A stretch of 49,599 nt of DNA, from contig JAKOTU010000031.1 of assembly GCA_029776155.1 (NCBI GenBank), forward strand, positions 1-49,599, given 5' to 3'. The notes under the pieces were generated by a model, which saw only the letters and a list, made by a program, of their open reading frames with translations, did not search any database and was not told the origin of the DNA. This document shows, in pieces, positions 16,130 to 24,165 of the stretch (its first letter is position 1; the number at the start of each line of letters is the position of its first letter). This DNA comes from Bacillota bacterium (lineage in GTDB: Bacteria; Bacillota; Limnochordia; Darwinibacteriales; Darwinibacteriaceae). The translations under genes and the position numbers were made by a program.

Positions 16130-18216
16130 CAGCTTTCACCTCCCGGGCAGCTTTTGTTCACACAAACCGGCTTGCTCCCCTCCCTGCGCACCGCCAGGTG
16201 ATTGCCGCAGTAGGGACATACCTCTGCCACGGGGCGCTGCCACGAAGTAAAAGTACAGTCGGGGTAGTTGCTGCACCCGTAGAAGAAGCGTCCCCGGCGC
16301 GTGCGCCTGCGCACCAGCTGACCACCTGGCCGGTTTTCCCGCTTGCAGATGGCGCACTCCACCCCGATCTCATCCAGGATGGGCTTGGTGTTCTTACACT
16401 CGGGATAGCCGGGACAAGCCAGGAACTTGCCAAACCGGCCTGTCTTGTACACCATCTTGCGCCCGCATTTCTCGCACACCACATCACTCTCTTCATCCTG
16501 TACTGTGATGCGGTCCAGCTCTTCATAGGCTTTCTCCAAATCCTGGGCAAACGGTTGGTAGAACTCACGGATCACGCTCTGCCAGCTTAAAGCACCTTCT
16601 TCGATCTGGTCCAGCTGGGTCTCCAAAGAGGCGGTAAAGCCCACATCCAACAGTTTGGGGAAGCTTTCGGAAAGCAGGTCTACAACAATAATCCCCAGCT
16701 CTGTGGGGCGAAAACGCTTCTCTTCCAGATAGACATAACCCCGCTCCAAAATGGTGTCAATAATGGGGGCATAAGTGCTGGGCCGTCCGATACCCTCTTC
16801 CTCCAGGGTTTTTACCAGCGTCGCTTCGCTGTAGCGGGGCGGCGGCTGGGTGAAGTGCTGCTGCAGATCCAGCTTACTTAAGGCCAGCTCTTCCCCGGGT
16901 TTGACATCTGGCAGCAGGCGGTCTCCCAGCTCGTTTTCCAGCCCGTTTTCATCGCTGCCCTCCACATAAAGTTTCAAGAAACCGGGGAACTTGAGCCTCG
17001 ACCCGGTGGCCCGGAACAGGTAGTCCTGAACCTGGATATCTACGCTGGTGGCGTCGAAGGAGGCAGAACTCATCTGGCTGGCCACAAAACGTTCCCAGAT
17101 CAGTTTGTACAACCGGAACTGATCCCGGGAGAGATACGGTTTGACCTGTTCGGGAGTGCGCAGCACCGATGTGGGCCGAATAGCCTCATGGGCCTGCTGC
17201 GCCCCTTTCTTGGCCGCGTATTGCCGCGGTTTTTTGGGCAGGTAATCGGATCCATGGGTTTCTTTGATATAGGTCCGGGCTTCAGCAATGGCCTCAGGGG
17301 AAACCCTGGTAGCATCAGTACGCATATAGGTAATCAGGCCGTGGGTACCCAGCTGTCCCAGGGAGAGGCCTTCGTAGAGCTGCTGGGCTATGCGCATGGT
17401 TTTCTTAGCCGAAAAACCAAGTTTGCGCGCGGCTTCCTGCTGCATGGTGCTGGTGGTAAAGGGAGCAGCCGGATTACGCAGGCGTTGGGTGGTTTTTACC
17501 TCCGCAACCACCCACTGGGCTCCAGTTACATCTTGTTCCACCTGTTTGGCCGCGGCCCCATTGGGCAGCTCAAGTTTCCTGCCCCCTTTGCTCAGCAGCT
17601 TTGCTTCTAGCTGCCCTCCCCGGGCGGTCTTCAACAGGGCAGTTACGCTCCAGTACTCCTGGGGGACAAAGGCCTCGATTTCCCGTTCCCGCTCCACAAT
17701 CAGCTTTACGGCCACAGACTGGACGCGCCCTGCACTCAAGCCCGGCTTGACCTTCGCCCAGAGCAGGGGTGAAAGCTTGTAACCCACTATGCGGTCCAGA
17801 ACCCGCCGCGCCTGCTGGGCATCAACCAAGGGTTGGGAAATAGGACGCGGTTGCTTCACGGACTGCTGAACCTGGGTTTTGGTGATTTCGTGGAAGTCGA
17901 TGCGGCAGTTCTGTTCCTTAATCTGTAAAGCCTCGGCCAAATGCCAGGCAATGGCTTCACCTTCCCGATCGGGGTCCGTTGCCAAAAGGATGCGATCGGC
18001 CTTCTTGGCCGCTTGCCGAAGTTCCTGCAGAATCGGCCCCTTGCCCCGGATGGTAATGTAGCGGGGTTCGAAATTGTTGTCCAGATCAACCCCCAGTTTG
18101 CTGCGGGGCAGGTCACGCACATGGCCCAAAGAAGCCTTTACAGTATAGTTCCTGCCTAGGAAACCTTTTATTGTATTAGCTTTCGCAGGTGATTCCACAA
18201 TAATTAACGTAGCCAA
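16129..18216 (-). CDS. topA: DNA topoisomerase I (type IA)
   Basis: Relaxes negative supercoils. 695 aa. The Toprim domain begins IIVESPAKANTI and has DPDREGEAIAWHL (81-93). The catalytic tyrosine is Y297 in GLITYMRTDATRVS. Three C-terminal zinc ribbons are visible: CEKCG...CPGYPEC, CAIC...CSNYPDC and CPYCG...CVNKSC. The start is TTG (18216), with GGAGGTG 5-6 nt upstream. It is second in a transcription unit whose strong promoter lies before the DUF494-like gene. Confidence 0.97.
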   Translation of the reverse strand: MATLIIVESPAKANTIKGFLGRNYTVKASLGHVRDLPRSKLGVDLDNNFEPRYITIRGKGPILQELRQAAKKADRILLATDPDREGEAIAWHLAEALQIKEQNCRIDFHEITKTQVQQSVKQPRPISQPLVDAQQARRVLDRIVGYKLSPLLWAKVKPGLSAGRVQSVAVKLIVEREREIEAFVPQEYWSVTALLKTARGGQLEAKLLSKGGRKLELPNGAAAKQVEQDVTGAQWVVAEVKTTQRLRNPAAPFTTSTMQQEAARKLGFSAKKTMRIAQQLYEGLSLGQLGTHGLITYMRTDATRVSPEAIAEARTYIKETHGSDYLPKKPRQYAAKKGAQQAHEAIRPTSVLRTPEQVKPYLSRDQFRLYKLIWERFVASQMSSASFDATSVDIQVQDYLFRATGSRLKFPGFLKLYVEGSDENGLENELGDRLLPDVKPGEELALSKLDLQQHFTQPPPRYSEATLVKTLEEEGIGRPSTYAPIIDTILERGYVYLEEKRFRPTELGIIVVDLLSESFPKLLDVGFTASLETQLDQIEEGALSWQSVIREFYQPFAQDLEKAYEELDRITVQDEESDVVCEKCGRKMVYKTGRFGKFLACPGYPECKNTKPILDEIGVECAICKRENRPGGQLVRRRTRRGRFFYGCSNYPDCTFTSWQRPVAEVCPYCGNHLAVRREGSKPVCVNKSCPGGES

Positions 18217-18243
18217 TCAGCCACCTCCGTGCTTGGGCGTACC

Positions 18244-18645
18244 TCAGTGCTTGTACTCAGCATCAAACAACGCCAGCATGCTCTGGCGTTCCGGGTCCTC
18301 CACTACGCTTTCCAAGAGGATTCGAATGTCCTCCAGGTCAGCATACCCTTGGGCTTGGGCAAAGAGGATGGCCAGAGCCTGCTCCAGCTCTTCAGCGGTC
18401 ACCATCCCTTTATGCCGGACGGTGAAGATAAACTCCTGCGCTTCCCTGGAGAGGCAGGCCTTTTCCCATGGGCTGAATACTCTGCTGTGGTCGGTGTTTA
18501 ACTCGCTTAAGGCCAAGACGGACAACTGCAGCTCCTGCGCCAATCTGCTCAGAAGTTCTGGAAGTCCGAGTTCCAGATCCCCTTCCTCTGCCGTAAGCTG
18601 CAGCGTTCGCGCCGGCCGCCGTGTACCATTATTACTCAAAGCCAT
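18244..18645 (-). CDS. Smg/DUF494-like protein
   Basis: 133 aa, unknown function. The C-terminal half (LSREAQEFIFTVRHKGMVTA, EELEQALAIL, DLEDIRILLESVV) resembles the Smg/DUF494 pattern of a helix with EAxxFL, a turn, then DLEDLKW. Position supports this: in gammaproteobacteria smg lies between dprA and a topA-related gene, and here the gene lies exactly between dprA and topA. No membrane segment or signal peptide. The N-terminal region is much more divergent. ATG at 18645 with GGAG upstream. Family assignment is moderate. Confidence 0.55.
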   Translation of the reverse strand: MALSNNGTRRPARTLQLTAEEGDLELGLPELLSRLAQELQLSVLALSELNTDHSRVFSPWEKACLSREAQEFIFTVRHKGMVTAEELEQALAILFAQAQGYADLEDIRILLESVVEDPERQSMLALFDAEYKH

Positions 18646-18673
18646 CTCTCATCTCCAGTGTAGAATTACCCTC

Positions 18674-18702
18674 ATTATAGTAGCTTTAGAAATATTATGC
18701 AA
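18674..18702 (-). promoter_or_regulatory. Sigma-A promoter for DUF494-like gene and topA
   Basis: TTGCAT (18702-18697), 17-bp spacer, TATAAT (18679-18674) on the minus strand, in the 70-bp gap after dprA. Start of transcription would be near 18667, about 20 nt before the ATG. Confidence 0.75.
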
Positions 18703-18715
18703 GCGGACTTGCCGT

Positions 18716-19732
18716 TCAGTTCCGCTGTGAAACACCTTTGACTTGCAGGCGCGAAAGTTCGGCCAGTACCTCTTGAATGGGCTTTTTCAGCAGGGCTGCA
18801 ACTTCATTGGCGCTGCGGCCAGCAGCAAACAGCTGTTCCAGGGTGGGTGGATGCGGTTTGGCGCCACCTAACCCAGCAGTAAACAGTTCGCTGGGGGCGG
18901 TAACCAGCTGGGCACCCTGTTTGATGAGGAGATGGTTGCCTTCCCGCAGGGGATCGCTGATCTCCCCGGGGATGGACCACACATCCAACCCCAACTCCAA
19001 GGCCCAATCCGCGGTGCGCAGCGCTCCAGAGCGGGCTCCGGCCTGTACCACCAGAACTCCCCGGGCAAACCCCGCTATGATGCGATTGCGCCGGGGAAAA
19101 TTACCGGGGACGGTGGGACAGCGGCTGGAAAATTCGCTCACTACTGCACCCTGCCTGGCGATTGCTTGGGCCAGGTGTCGGTGTTCCGCTGGATAAATGG
19201 CCTGAAGGTTGGATCCGAGCACCGCCACCGTTGTGCCCCCTAGTTCGAGGGCACGCTGGTGGGCCGCACAGTCAATGCCCCGGGCCAGGCCCGAGATGAC
19301 CGCTTCGCCCCTGAGCACAATCTCTTCTGTAAAGAATCTCGCTTGGGCGAGGCCCGCCCTAGAGGGGCGGCGCGTACCCACCACCGCTACGCCTGGCTCG
19401 GGGGGAAGGGTCCCCTGCACGTACAGCACTGGCGGCGGAACGGCCAGACGGCGCAGATACGGGGGATAGTGGTCATCATAAAGGGTAAGTATCTTCGCTC
19501 CAAGTCCAGCCGCCCATTCCTCTTCCTGCCGCGGGCACAGACTGGGCCGCAGCTGGCAGAACTGGGCCGCGAGCTTGGGGCCAATACCCCTTACCTGGGT
19601 TAAGGCGCCGTACGGGGCATGCCAGGCTGCCGCCAACGAGCCGAAATGCTGTTCCAGGGCCACAAGCCTGCGGCCGCCAATGCCCGGCACCATATTAAAG
19701 GCGATGAGATACTGCCTCGGGTTCCAGCCCAT
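18716..19732 (-). CDS. dprA: DNA-processing protein DprA (Smf)
   Basis: Loads RecA onto incoming single-stranded DNA during transformation. 338 aa: N-terminal HhH/SAM-like part (about 1-65), central Rossmann fold with VAVVGTRRPSRAGLAQA, SGLARGIDCAAHQRALELGG, and NFPRRNRIIAG, and a C-terminal winged-helix domain (about 280-335, LEQLFAAGRSANEVAALL). The usual VVEA motif after the NxPRRNRIIAG segment reads VVQAGARSGALRTA. ATG at 19732. It follows a zinc-ribbon gene that starts the operon. With comM nearby it hints at natural competence functions. Confidence 0.94.
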   Translation of the reverse strand: MGWNPRQYLIAFNMVPGIGGRRLVALEQHFGSLAAAWHAPYGALTQVRGIGPKLAAQFCQLRPSLCPRQEEEWAAGLGAKILTLYDDHYPPYLRRLAVPPPVLYVQGTLPPEPGVAVVGTRRPSRAGLAQARFFTEEIVLRGEAVISGLARGIDCAAHQRALELGGTTVAVLGSNLQAIYPAEHRHLAQAIARQGAVVSEFSSRCPTVPGNFPRRNRIIAGFARGVLVVQAGARSGALRTADWALELGLDVWSIPGEISDPLREGNHLLIKQGAQLVTAPSELFTAGLGGAKPHPPTLEQLFAAGRSANEVAALLKKPIQEVLAELSRLQVKGVSQRN

Positions 19733-19744
19733 CCCGCCACCCCT

Positions 19745-19981
19745 TTAGGAATCATCGTCCCGGAGGGGATTCTCCACCAGGCTATCCAAGATGGCCTGCA
19801 GTTCCTCCTCCCATTTTAACTGGTAAATCCTCAAATCGAGACCGCTTACCACCGCTCCGCCCAAGCAGTTGGTGCAGATGATCCCATACATGTCCCCTTT
19901 CCGGGCCTTTACCGTATGGGGAGTATCGACTTGGCAGACCGGGCAGTGGAAAATGCGCGTCACACCTAGATCAAACTGCAA
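19745..19981 (-). CDS. Small zinc-ribbon protein of unknown function
   Basis: 78 aa. One treble-clef type zinc ribbon: CPVC (residues about 13-16) and CTNC (about 37-40), followed by a short acidic helix (LKWEEELQAILDSLVENP). No recognised enzymatic domain. The TTG at 19981 is preferred, with GGAGGG 5 nt upstream; an in-frame GTG five codons earlier lies in the ribosome site. 12 bp upstream of dprA and driven by the same promoter, so it may act with DprA, but this is inference from position only. Confidence 0.6.
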   Translation of the reverse strand: MQFDLGVTRIFHCPVCQVDTPHTVKARKGDMYGIICTNCLGGAVVSGLDLRIYQLKWEEELQAILDSLVENPLRDDDS

Positions 19982-20068
19982 GTTAGCCCTCCTCACCTTG
20001 TGCTCCCTAGTAGCATGCCGAGGAAGGGCGGCTTCTATGATGGGAAGGATTTGTTCCAGTTATGTCTA

Positions 20069-20098
20069 AATATATCAATATTCAGACTATAATGTCAA
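20069..20098 (-). promoter_or_regulatory. Sigma-A promoter for zinc-ribbon gene and dprA
   Basis: TTGACA (20098-20093), 18-bp spacer, TATATT (20074-20069) on the minus strand. Its -35 element touches the -10 of the divergent comM promoter. Confidence 0.6.
20088..20093 (+). promoter_or_regulatory. -10 element of comM promoter
   Basis: Perfect TATAAT; the -35 at 17 bp is weak (TCTAAA, 20065-20070). Transcription would start near 20100, leaving only about 10 nt of leader before the ATG at 20111, with AGGGGAG inside it. Confidence 0.45.
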
Positions 20099-20110
20099 GG
20101 GGAGTTCCAC

Positions 20111-21553
20111 ATGATTTTGGTGCACAGCGGTGTTGTAACCGGTATCGAAGGCTTCCTGATTGAAGTGGAGGTGGATGTGCGGCCTGGACTCCCTGGTTTT
20201 GAGATTGTGGGGCTGCCCAGCAAGACTGTGCGGGAAAGCCGGGAGCGGGTCCGTTCTGCCCTGCGCAACGCCGGGTTTAAGTTTCCGGCCCAAAAAGTGA
20301 TTGTCAACCTGGCCCCGGCCCACTACCCCAAGGACGGCGCAGCCTTTGATCTACCCATCGCGCTGGGGATTTTAGCGCATCAGGGTTTCCTTAGTCCCAC
20401 ATCTTTACACAAGCGCATTTTCGCCGGTGAGCTCTCTTTAAGCGGCACCCTCAAGCGCATCAACGGCGTGCTGAGTCTAATAGACCTGGCCCGGGAGCAT
20501 GGCTTCCAGCTCGTCTTGCCCCAAGCCAACGCCCCCGAAGCTGCCCTCGCCGGCGACCGTACTGTGGTGCTCGCCCCTTCCCTCTCCCAGCTGGTGCAGT
20601 TTCTGGTGGGGAGATCCACCGCGCCACCCCTGCCGCGGTTTACCTTTGCTCCCCAGGTGCCCAAGGCGGCAGGGCCTGTGATCAAGGGACAAGCCCACGC
20701 CAAAAGGGCGTTAGAAATAGCGGCCCGGGGCAGACATCACATCATGCTCATGGGTCCGCCTGGTGTGGGTAAGACGCTCTTGGCCACGCAAGCTCAGCGG
20801 CTGCTGCCCCCCCTCACCCGGGAGGAGATGCTCATCTTAAGTAAGATCTACGAGGCGGCGGGTCTGCTCATTCCAGATGCACCGCCGCCCACAGCACGCC
20901 CTTTGCGCGCTCCGCACCACAGCGTCTCCCAAGCCGGGCTGATCGGCTCCAGCAGCGGAAAGCCGGGCGAGATCACCTTGGCCCACCTAGGTATACTGCT
21001 TTTGGATGAATTCCCAGAGTTCTCCCTCAATACCCTGCAGGGTCTGCGGGAACCTTTGGATCACAAACAGGTGCAGCTGGCCCGGGCCGAGCACCGTTTG
21101 ACCTATCCCGCCGATTTTTGGTTGGTGGCCACGGCCAATCCGTGCCCCTGCGGTTATCTGGGCACCTCCCTTCGCCTGTGCACCTGCACAAGCCAAGACC
21201 TGGCCCGCTACAGAAGAAAGCTGCGCGGCCCTCTGCTGGACCGCATTGAAATGTTCTGTTATCTGCCGCCCCTTTCCCCGGAGGAACTGGAGGAACCAGC
21301 CGCGCCCTGGCCGGCAAATCCGCCCAGCGCTCGGCAGGGCCCTGTGGGGAACACCCTTCCCAGAAGCCCTCACGCACAAAAGTTCCTCTACCAAGCCCAA
21401 AAAAACCTGGGCCTTTCCGCGCGGGGGGTGGACAGCACTTGGCGCATCGCAGCCACCATTGCCGAGCTCGACGGCGCGCCCTGCATAGATGAACCTCAGG
21501 TGGCGGAAGCTCTCCAGTACCGCTGGGAAGTCCAGATGCACCTCATAGCCTAA
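20111..21553 (+). CDS. comM: Mg-chelatase-like AAA+ helicase ComM (YifB)
   Basis: 480 aa. In transformable bacteria ComM is a hexameric branch-migration helicase acting in homologous integration of DNA. N-terminal Lon-like fold: GFLIEVEVDVRPGLPGFEIVG and LAPAHYPKDGAAFDLPIALG. AAA+ core: Walker A GPPGVGKT, sensor-type PHHSVSQAGLIG, Walker B LLLDEFPEF, then TANPCPCGYLG with a Cys cluster. C-terminal Mg-chelatase helical domain: NLGLSARGVDSTWRIAATIAELDG. Plus strand, divergent from dprA. It ends 1 bp from the convergent Lrp gene. No magnesium chelatase partners nearby, so porphyrin function is not likely. Confidence 0.95.
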   Translation: MILVHSGVVTGIEGFLIEVEVDVRPGLPGFEIVGLPSKTVRESRERVRSALRNAGFKFPAQKVIVNLAPAHYPKDGAAFDLPIALGILAHQGFLSPTSLHKRIFAGELSLSGTLKRINGVLSLIDLAREHGFQLVLPQANAPEAALAGDRTVVLAPSLSQLVQFLVGRSTAPPLPRFTFAPQVPKAAGPVIKGQAHAKRALEIAARGRHHIMLMGPPGVGKTLLATQAQRLLPPLTREEMLILSKIYEAAGLLIPDAPPPTARPLRAPHHSVSQAGLIGSSSGKPGEITLAHLGILLLDEFPEFSLNTLQGLREPLDHKQVQLARAEHRLTYPADFWLVATANPCPCGYLGTSLRLCTCTSQDLARYRRKLRGPLLDRIEMFCYLPPLSPEELEEPAAPWPANPPSARQGPVGNTLPRSPHAQKFLYQAQKNLGLSARGVDSTWRIAATIAELDGAPCIDEPQVAEALQYRWEVQMHLIA

Positions 21554-21554
21554 C

Positions 21555-22010
21555 CTACAGGTCCCAGGCCAAGTCTTCTTTGGCCACTTTCAAGACGACC
21601 GAAGTGCCCGTATTGCTGATGCCTTCCACCTCCCGCAGTTTATCCACCAGGAAGGTGAGCAGCTCGTCGTTGTTGGACACCACTACCTCAATCACCAGAT
21701 CGTAGTTGCCTGTGGAGAGGGCCACATAGCGCACTTCTTTGAGGGCGCTGACCTGCCTGGCTATGTCCTCAATGCGGCCCCGTTCCACTTTAAGGCCGAC
21801 AATGGCCACGGTCTGCAGTCCCACTTTGAAGGGATCGGCAATACCGACGATTTTGAGCAGACCTTCACTGCGCAGTCTGGCCACCCGGCGCCGCACGGTC
21901 CCTTCAGCGAGGCCCAATTTGTTGGCGATGGTCAAAAAGGGCATCCGACCATCCTGCTGGAGCAGGCGGATGATTTCACGATCGAACTCATCGAGAACAA
22001 AACCGCTCAT
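21555..22010 (-). CDS. Lrp/AsnC family transcriptional regulator (second of pair)
   Basis: 151 aa. N-terminal winged HTH (LDEFDREIIRLLQQDGRMPF, then GLAEGTVRRRVARLRSEGLL) and C-terminal RAM ligand-sensing domain (VRYVALSTGNYDLVIEVVVSNNDELLTFL). The ATG overlaps the stop of the upstream paralogue by 4 bp (ATGA), so the two are translated together and could form mixed oligomers. The ligand cannot be read from sequence. Ends back-to-back with comM. Confidence 0.9.
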   Translation of the reverse strand: MSGFVLDEFDREIIRLLQQDGRMPFLTIANKLGLAEGTVRRRVARLRSEGLLKIVGIADPFKVGLQTVAIVGLKVERGRIEDIARQVSALKEVRYVALSTGNYDLVIEVVVSNNDELLTFLVDKLREVEGISNTGTSVVLKVAKEDLAWDL

Positions 22011-22507
22011 CCGTGCGACGCCTCCTTTTCCACGTAGTCCCTAAAGGGTGCCCACTCGTGAATCTGCTTGTGAATCTGCAGAACAATGGATGTTTCGGTG
22101 CTGACAATCCCCTCAATTTGGGAGAGCTTGTCATTGAGCAGCTGCACAAGCTGGGTGCGGTTGGGCAGAACCACCATGGCTACAAGGTCGTATCCTCCCG
22201 TGGTTACCACAAGGTAGCGCACCTCCTTGAGATCCTTTAGGGCGGCGATTACCCTCTCTAGATGGAGGCGCTCTACTTTAAACCAGATGAAGGCCACCGT
22301 GTCCAGCCCCATTTTCAACGGATCGGTCACGCCCATGGTCTTCAACACACCGGCGTCCTCTAGGCGCTTGACCCGTTTGCGGATGGTGCCCTCAGATACG
22401 CCCAGGTGGGAGGCCAAAGTAACGAAGGTCATTCTGCCGTCTTCCTGCAAATAGCCTAAGATTTTCTTGTCCAGGTCATCGAGAGCAAGCGGCTGTATTG
22501 TCCTCAC
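22007..22507 (-). CDS. Lrp/AsnC family transcriptional regulator (first of pair)
   Basis: 166 aa. HTH (LDDLDKKILGYLQEDGRMTF, GVSEGTIRKRVKRLEDAGVL) and RAM domain (EVRYLVVTTGGYDLVAMVVLP). Clearly a paralogue of its downstream neighbour. GTG start at 22507, 9 nt after AGGG. The upstream spacer holds a dacF terminator and a TGTGA/TCACA dyad that could be an autoregulatory site. The siroheme decarboxylase AhbAB also consists of two Lrp-like proteins, but no haem genes are near and the HTH is intact. Confidence 0.9.
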   Translation of the reverse strand: MRTIQPLALDDLDKKILGYLQEDGRMTFVTLASHLGVSEGTIRKRVKRLEDAGVLKTMGVTDPLKMGLDTVAFIWFKVERLHLERVIAALKDLKEVRYLVVTTGGYDLVAMVVLPNRTQLVQLLNDKLSQIEGIVSTETSIVLQIHKQIHEWAPFRDYVEKEASHG

Positions 22508-22571
22508 CCTTTCTGTCCCTACTCATTTCATCATTTCCCATCTCAATTTCTACGAAAAAGCCGCTATTCCT

Positions 22572-22595
22572 TGTGAACGTAAAATAATTGTCACA
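22572..22595 (-). promoter_or_regulatory. TGTGA-N14-TCACA dyad upstream of Lrp pair
   Basis: TGTGA (22572-22576) and TCACA (22591-22595) frame an AT-rich 14-bp centre in the spacer before the lrp genes. Lrp-type regulators often bind imperfect AT-rich palindromes at their own promoter. Candidate operator only. Confidence 0.3.
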
Positions 22596-22596
22596 C

Positions 22597-22625
22597 AAAA
22601 AGAGACTCCTCCAAGGAGAGTCTCT
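22597..22625 (-). terminator. Intrinsic terminator after dacF-type gene
   Basis: Stem AGAGACTC/GAGTCTCT (within 22601-22625), with extra pairing inside, followed on the minus strand by UUUU (22600-22597). Located 27-55 bp after the carboxypeptidase stop. Confidence 0.75.
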
Positions 22626-22651
22626 GCTGCACGTCCTGGTAATACCGGGCG

Positions 22652-23812
22652 CTAGGGCCGGCGGATCAGATTCTGCAGGAAACGAGCCGCATTGTCCCAC
22701 AGGATCTTTATCCAGCTGCCCCGCTCCACTTCTTCCGCGGCCAAGAGGGGAACTTGCTTTACCAGTTCATCCTGGAGGTAGATGCTCAGGATGCCAACTG
22801 GCGCTCCCTTTTCCACAGGTGCTTCCACTTCTTTGGTTTGGATGGCCACACTCACCGTGGCCCCTACCCCTTTCGGGACGGCAATAATGGGTTCCTGCAC
22901 CATCACGGACACTGTGGACTGCTTGCCTTTGAACACCCGCGCGGTTTTGTCGCTGAGCAGCGGGGCAATGTTGACCAGATCGAAATTGCGGTAGCCGTAG
23001 GTGAGCAGCGCCGCCGCTTCCTGCTCCCGTTTGGCTTCACTTTGGGCTCCCAGCACTACAGCGATCAGCCGCCTGTTGTTCTGGACCGCGGTGGCCACCA
23101 GATTGTAGCCAGCTGCCTCCAAATGGCCGGTTTTCAGCCCGTCAGCGCCCTCATAGGTGCGCAGGAGCCCGTTGCGGTTATACTGCACAATGGGATTTCT
23201 GCTGGAACGGGGCTGATAGGAAAAGGAGAGCTCATGGTGGAAGCGGATCGCTTCGGGATGGTCCGCAAGATAGGCGCGCACAAGCTGCGCCACTCCTTCG
23301 GCCGTGACCACGTTATCTGTTGAAAGCCCGTGCACATCCACGAACTTCAAGGGCAGGTTCAAAGCACGCGCCTTCTCGTTCATGAGCTGAACGTAGGCTG
23401 CTTCACTGCCCGCTAAGGCCTCGGCCAAGGCTACGCAGGCATCATTGCCAGAGACCACAGCAATGCCATAAAGCAGCTGTTCCACGGTGACAACCTCATT
23501 GGGCTCCAAAAACATGCGGGAGCCGATCATGCGCCAGGCTGCCTCACTTACCACAACCGTATCCTGGAGACTGACCCGACCTGCCTTAACCTGATCCAGG
23601 GCCACATACATGGTCATGATCTTCACTAAACTGGCGGGTATGCGGGATTCTTGACCATTTTTGGAATACAAAACCTGGCCCGTCTGGAAATCAAGCAGTA
23701 CCGCGGCCGCGGCATCAATCTGGGGTGCAGATGCTTGTTGAGCAGATACACTGCCGGGGAATGCTAGCAGGAATAAAAGGCAAAAAATGAGTGCTTTCGA
23801 CAAGTAGTTCAT
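22652..23812 (-). CDS. D-alanyl-D-alanine carboxypeptidase (DacF/PBP5 family)
   Basis: Trims the terminal D-Ala from peptidoglycan stem peptides outside the membrane. 386 aa: signal peptide (about 1-24, cleavage after SVSA), then the penicillin-binding catalytic triad SLVK (Ser61, Lys64), SGN (121-123) and KTG (227-229), a C-terminal beta domain, and an amphipathic C-terminal helix (WIKILWDNAARFLQNLIRR) that would anchor it to the membrane. The ATG at 23812 is preferred over an upstream TTG, since AAGGGAG lies at 8 nt and ATGA overlaps the yraN stop. Whether it is vegetative (dacA) or sporulation (dacF) type cannot be told. Confidence 0.92.
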   Translation of the reverse strand: MNYLSKALIFCLLFLLAFPGSVSAQQASAPQIDAAAAVLLDFQTGQVLYSKNGQESRIPASLVKIMTMYVALDQVKAGRVSLQDTVVVSEAAWRMIGSRMFLEPNEVVTVEQLLYGIAVVSGNDACVALAEALAGSEAAYVQLMNEKARALNLPLKFVDVHGLSTDNVVTAEGVAQLVRAYLADHPEAIRFHHELSFSYQPRSSRNPIVQYNRNGLLRTYEGADGLKTGHLEAAGYNLVATAVQNNRRLIAVVLGAQSEAKREQEAAALLTYGYRNFDLVNIAPLLSDKTARVFKGKQSTVSVMVQEPIIAVPKGVGATVSVAIQTKEVEAPVEKGAPVGILSIYLQDELVKQVPLLAAEEVERGSWIKILWDNAARFLQNLIRRP

Positions 23813-24165
23813 TGAAAAGCTCCCTTCACCCAATTGAATCTATAACCCGTGCCCTCTGGGCTGATGCCCACCACATCAAAGCGGACAGCCTCCACTGCGT
23901 GGGGATAGGCTTGCAGGTAAGCTAGGGCTGCCAGTTTGATTTTGCGCATCTTGCGTGGAGTCACCTGTTCAAGGCTGGTACCAAAGCGGTCAGAACTGCG
24001 ATACTTCACTTCCACAAACACCAAAGTCGTTCCATCCAGCATCACCAGGTCGATTTCCCCAAACCGCCGCCGATAATTGGCGGTAACCAAGCGCAGGCCC
24101 TGGCTTATCAGGAAGCCCCGGGCTAGGTCTTCCCACAGGCGGCCTTGGTTCACAGCCCGGCACAC
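23809..24165 (-). CDS. yraN: UPF0102 family nuclease-like protein YraN
   Basis: 118 aa, restriction-endonuclease-like fold. Motifs: NYRRRFGEIDLVMLDGTTLVFVEVKYR, which contains the GEID...VEVK arrangement of metal-dependent nucleases. True substrate unknown; the family commonly sits next to rnhB, as here (16-bp overlap). GTG start at 24165 with no strong ribosome site, so translation may depend on rnhB. Confidence 0.9.
   Translation of the reverse strand: MCRAVNQGRLWEDLARGFLISQGLRLVTANYRRRFGEIDLVMLDGTTLVFVEVKYRSSDRFGTSLEQVTPRKMRKIKLAALAYLQAYPHAVEAVRFDVVGISPEGTGYRFNWVKGAFQ

Noticed and set aside
20111..21553. comM as a true magnesium chelatase subunit
   Set aside because: The Lon-like N-terminus and the isolated position beside dprA fit ComM/YifB; no chelatase partner genes are present.
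21555..22507. Lrp/AsnC pair as siroheme decarboxylase AhbA/AhbB
   Set aside because: No haem or siroheme gene is near and both proteins keep ordinary HTH and RAM motifs, so transcription regulators are the simpler reading.
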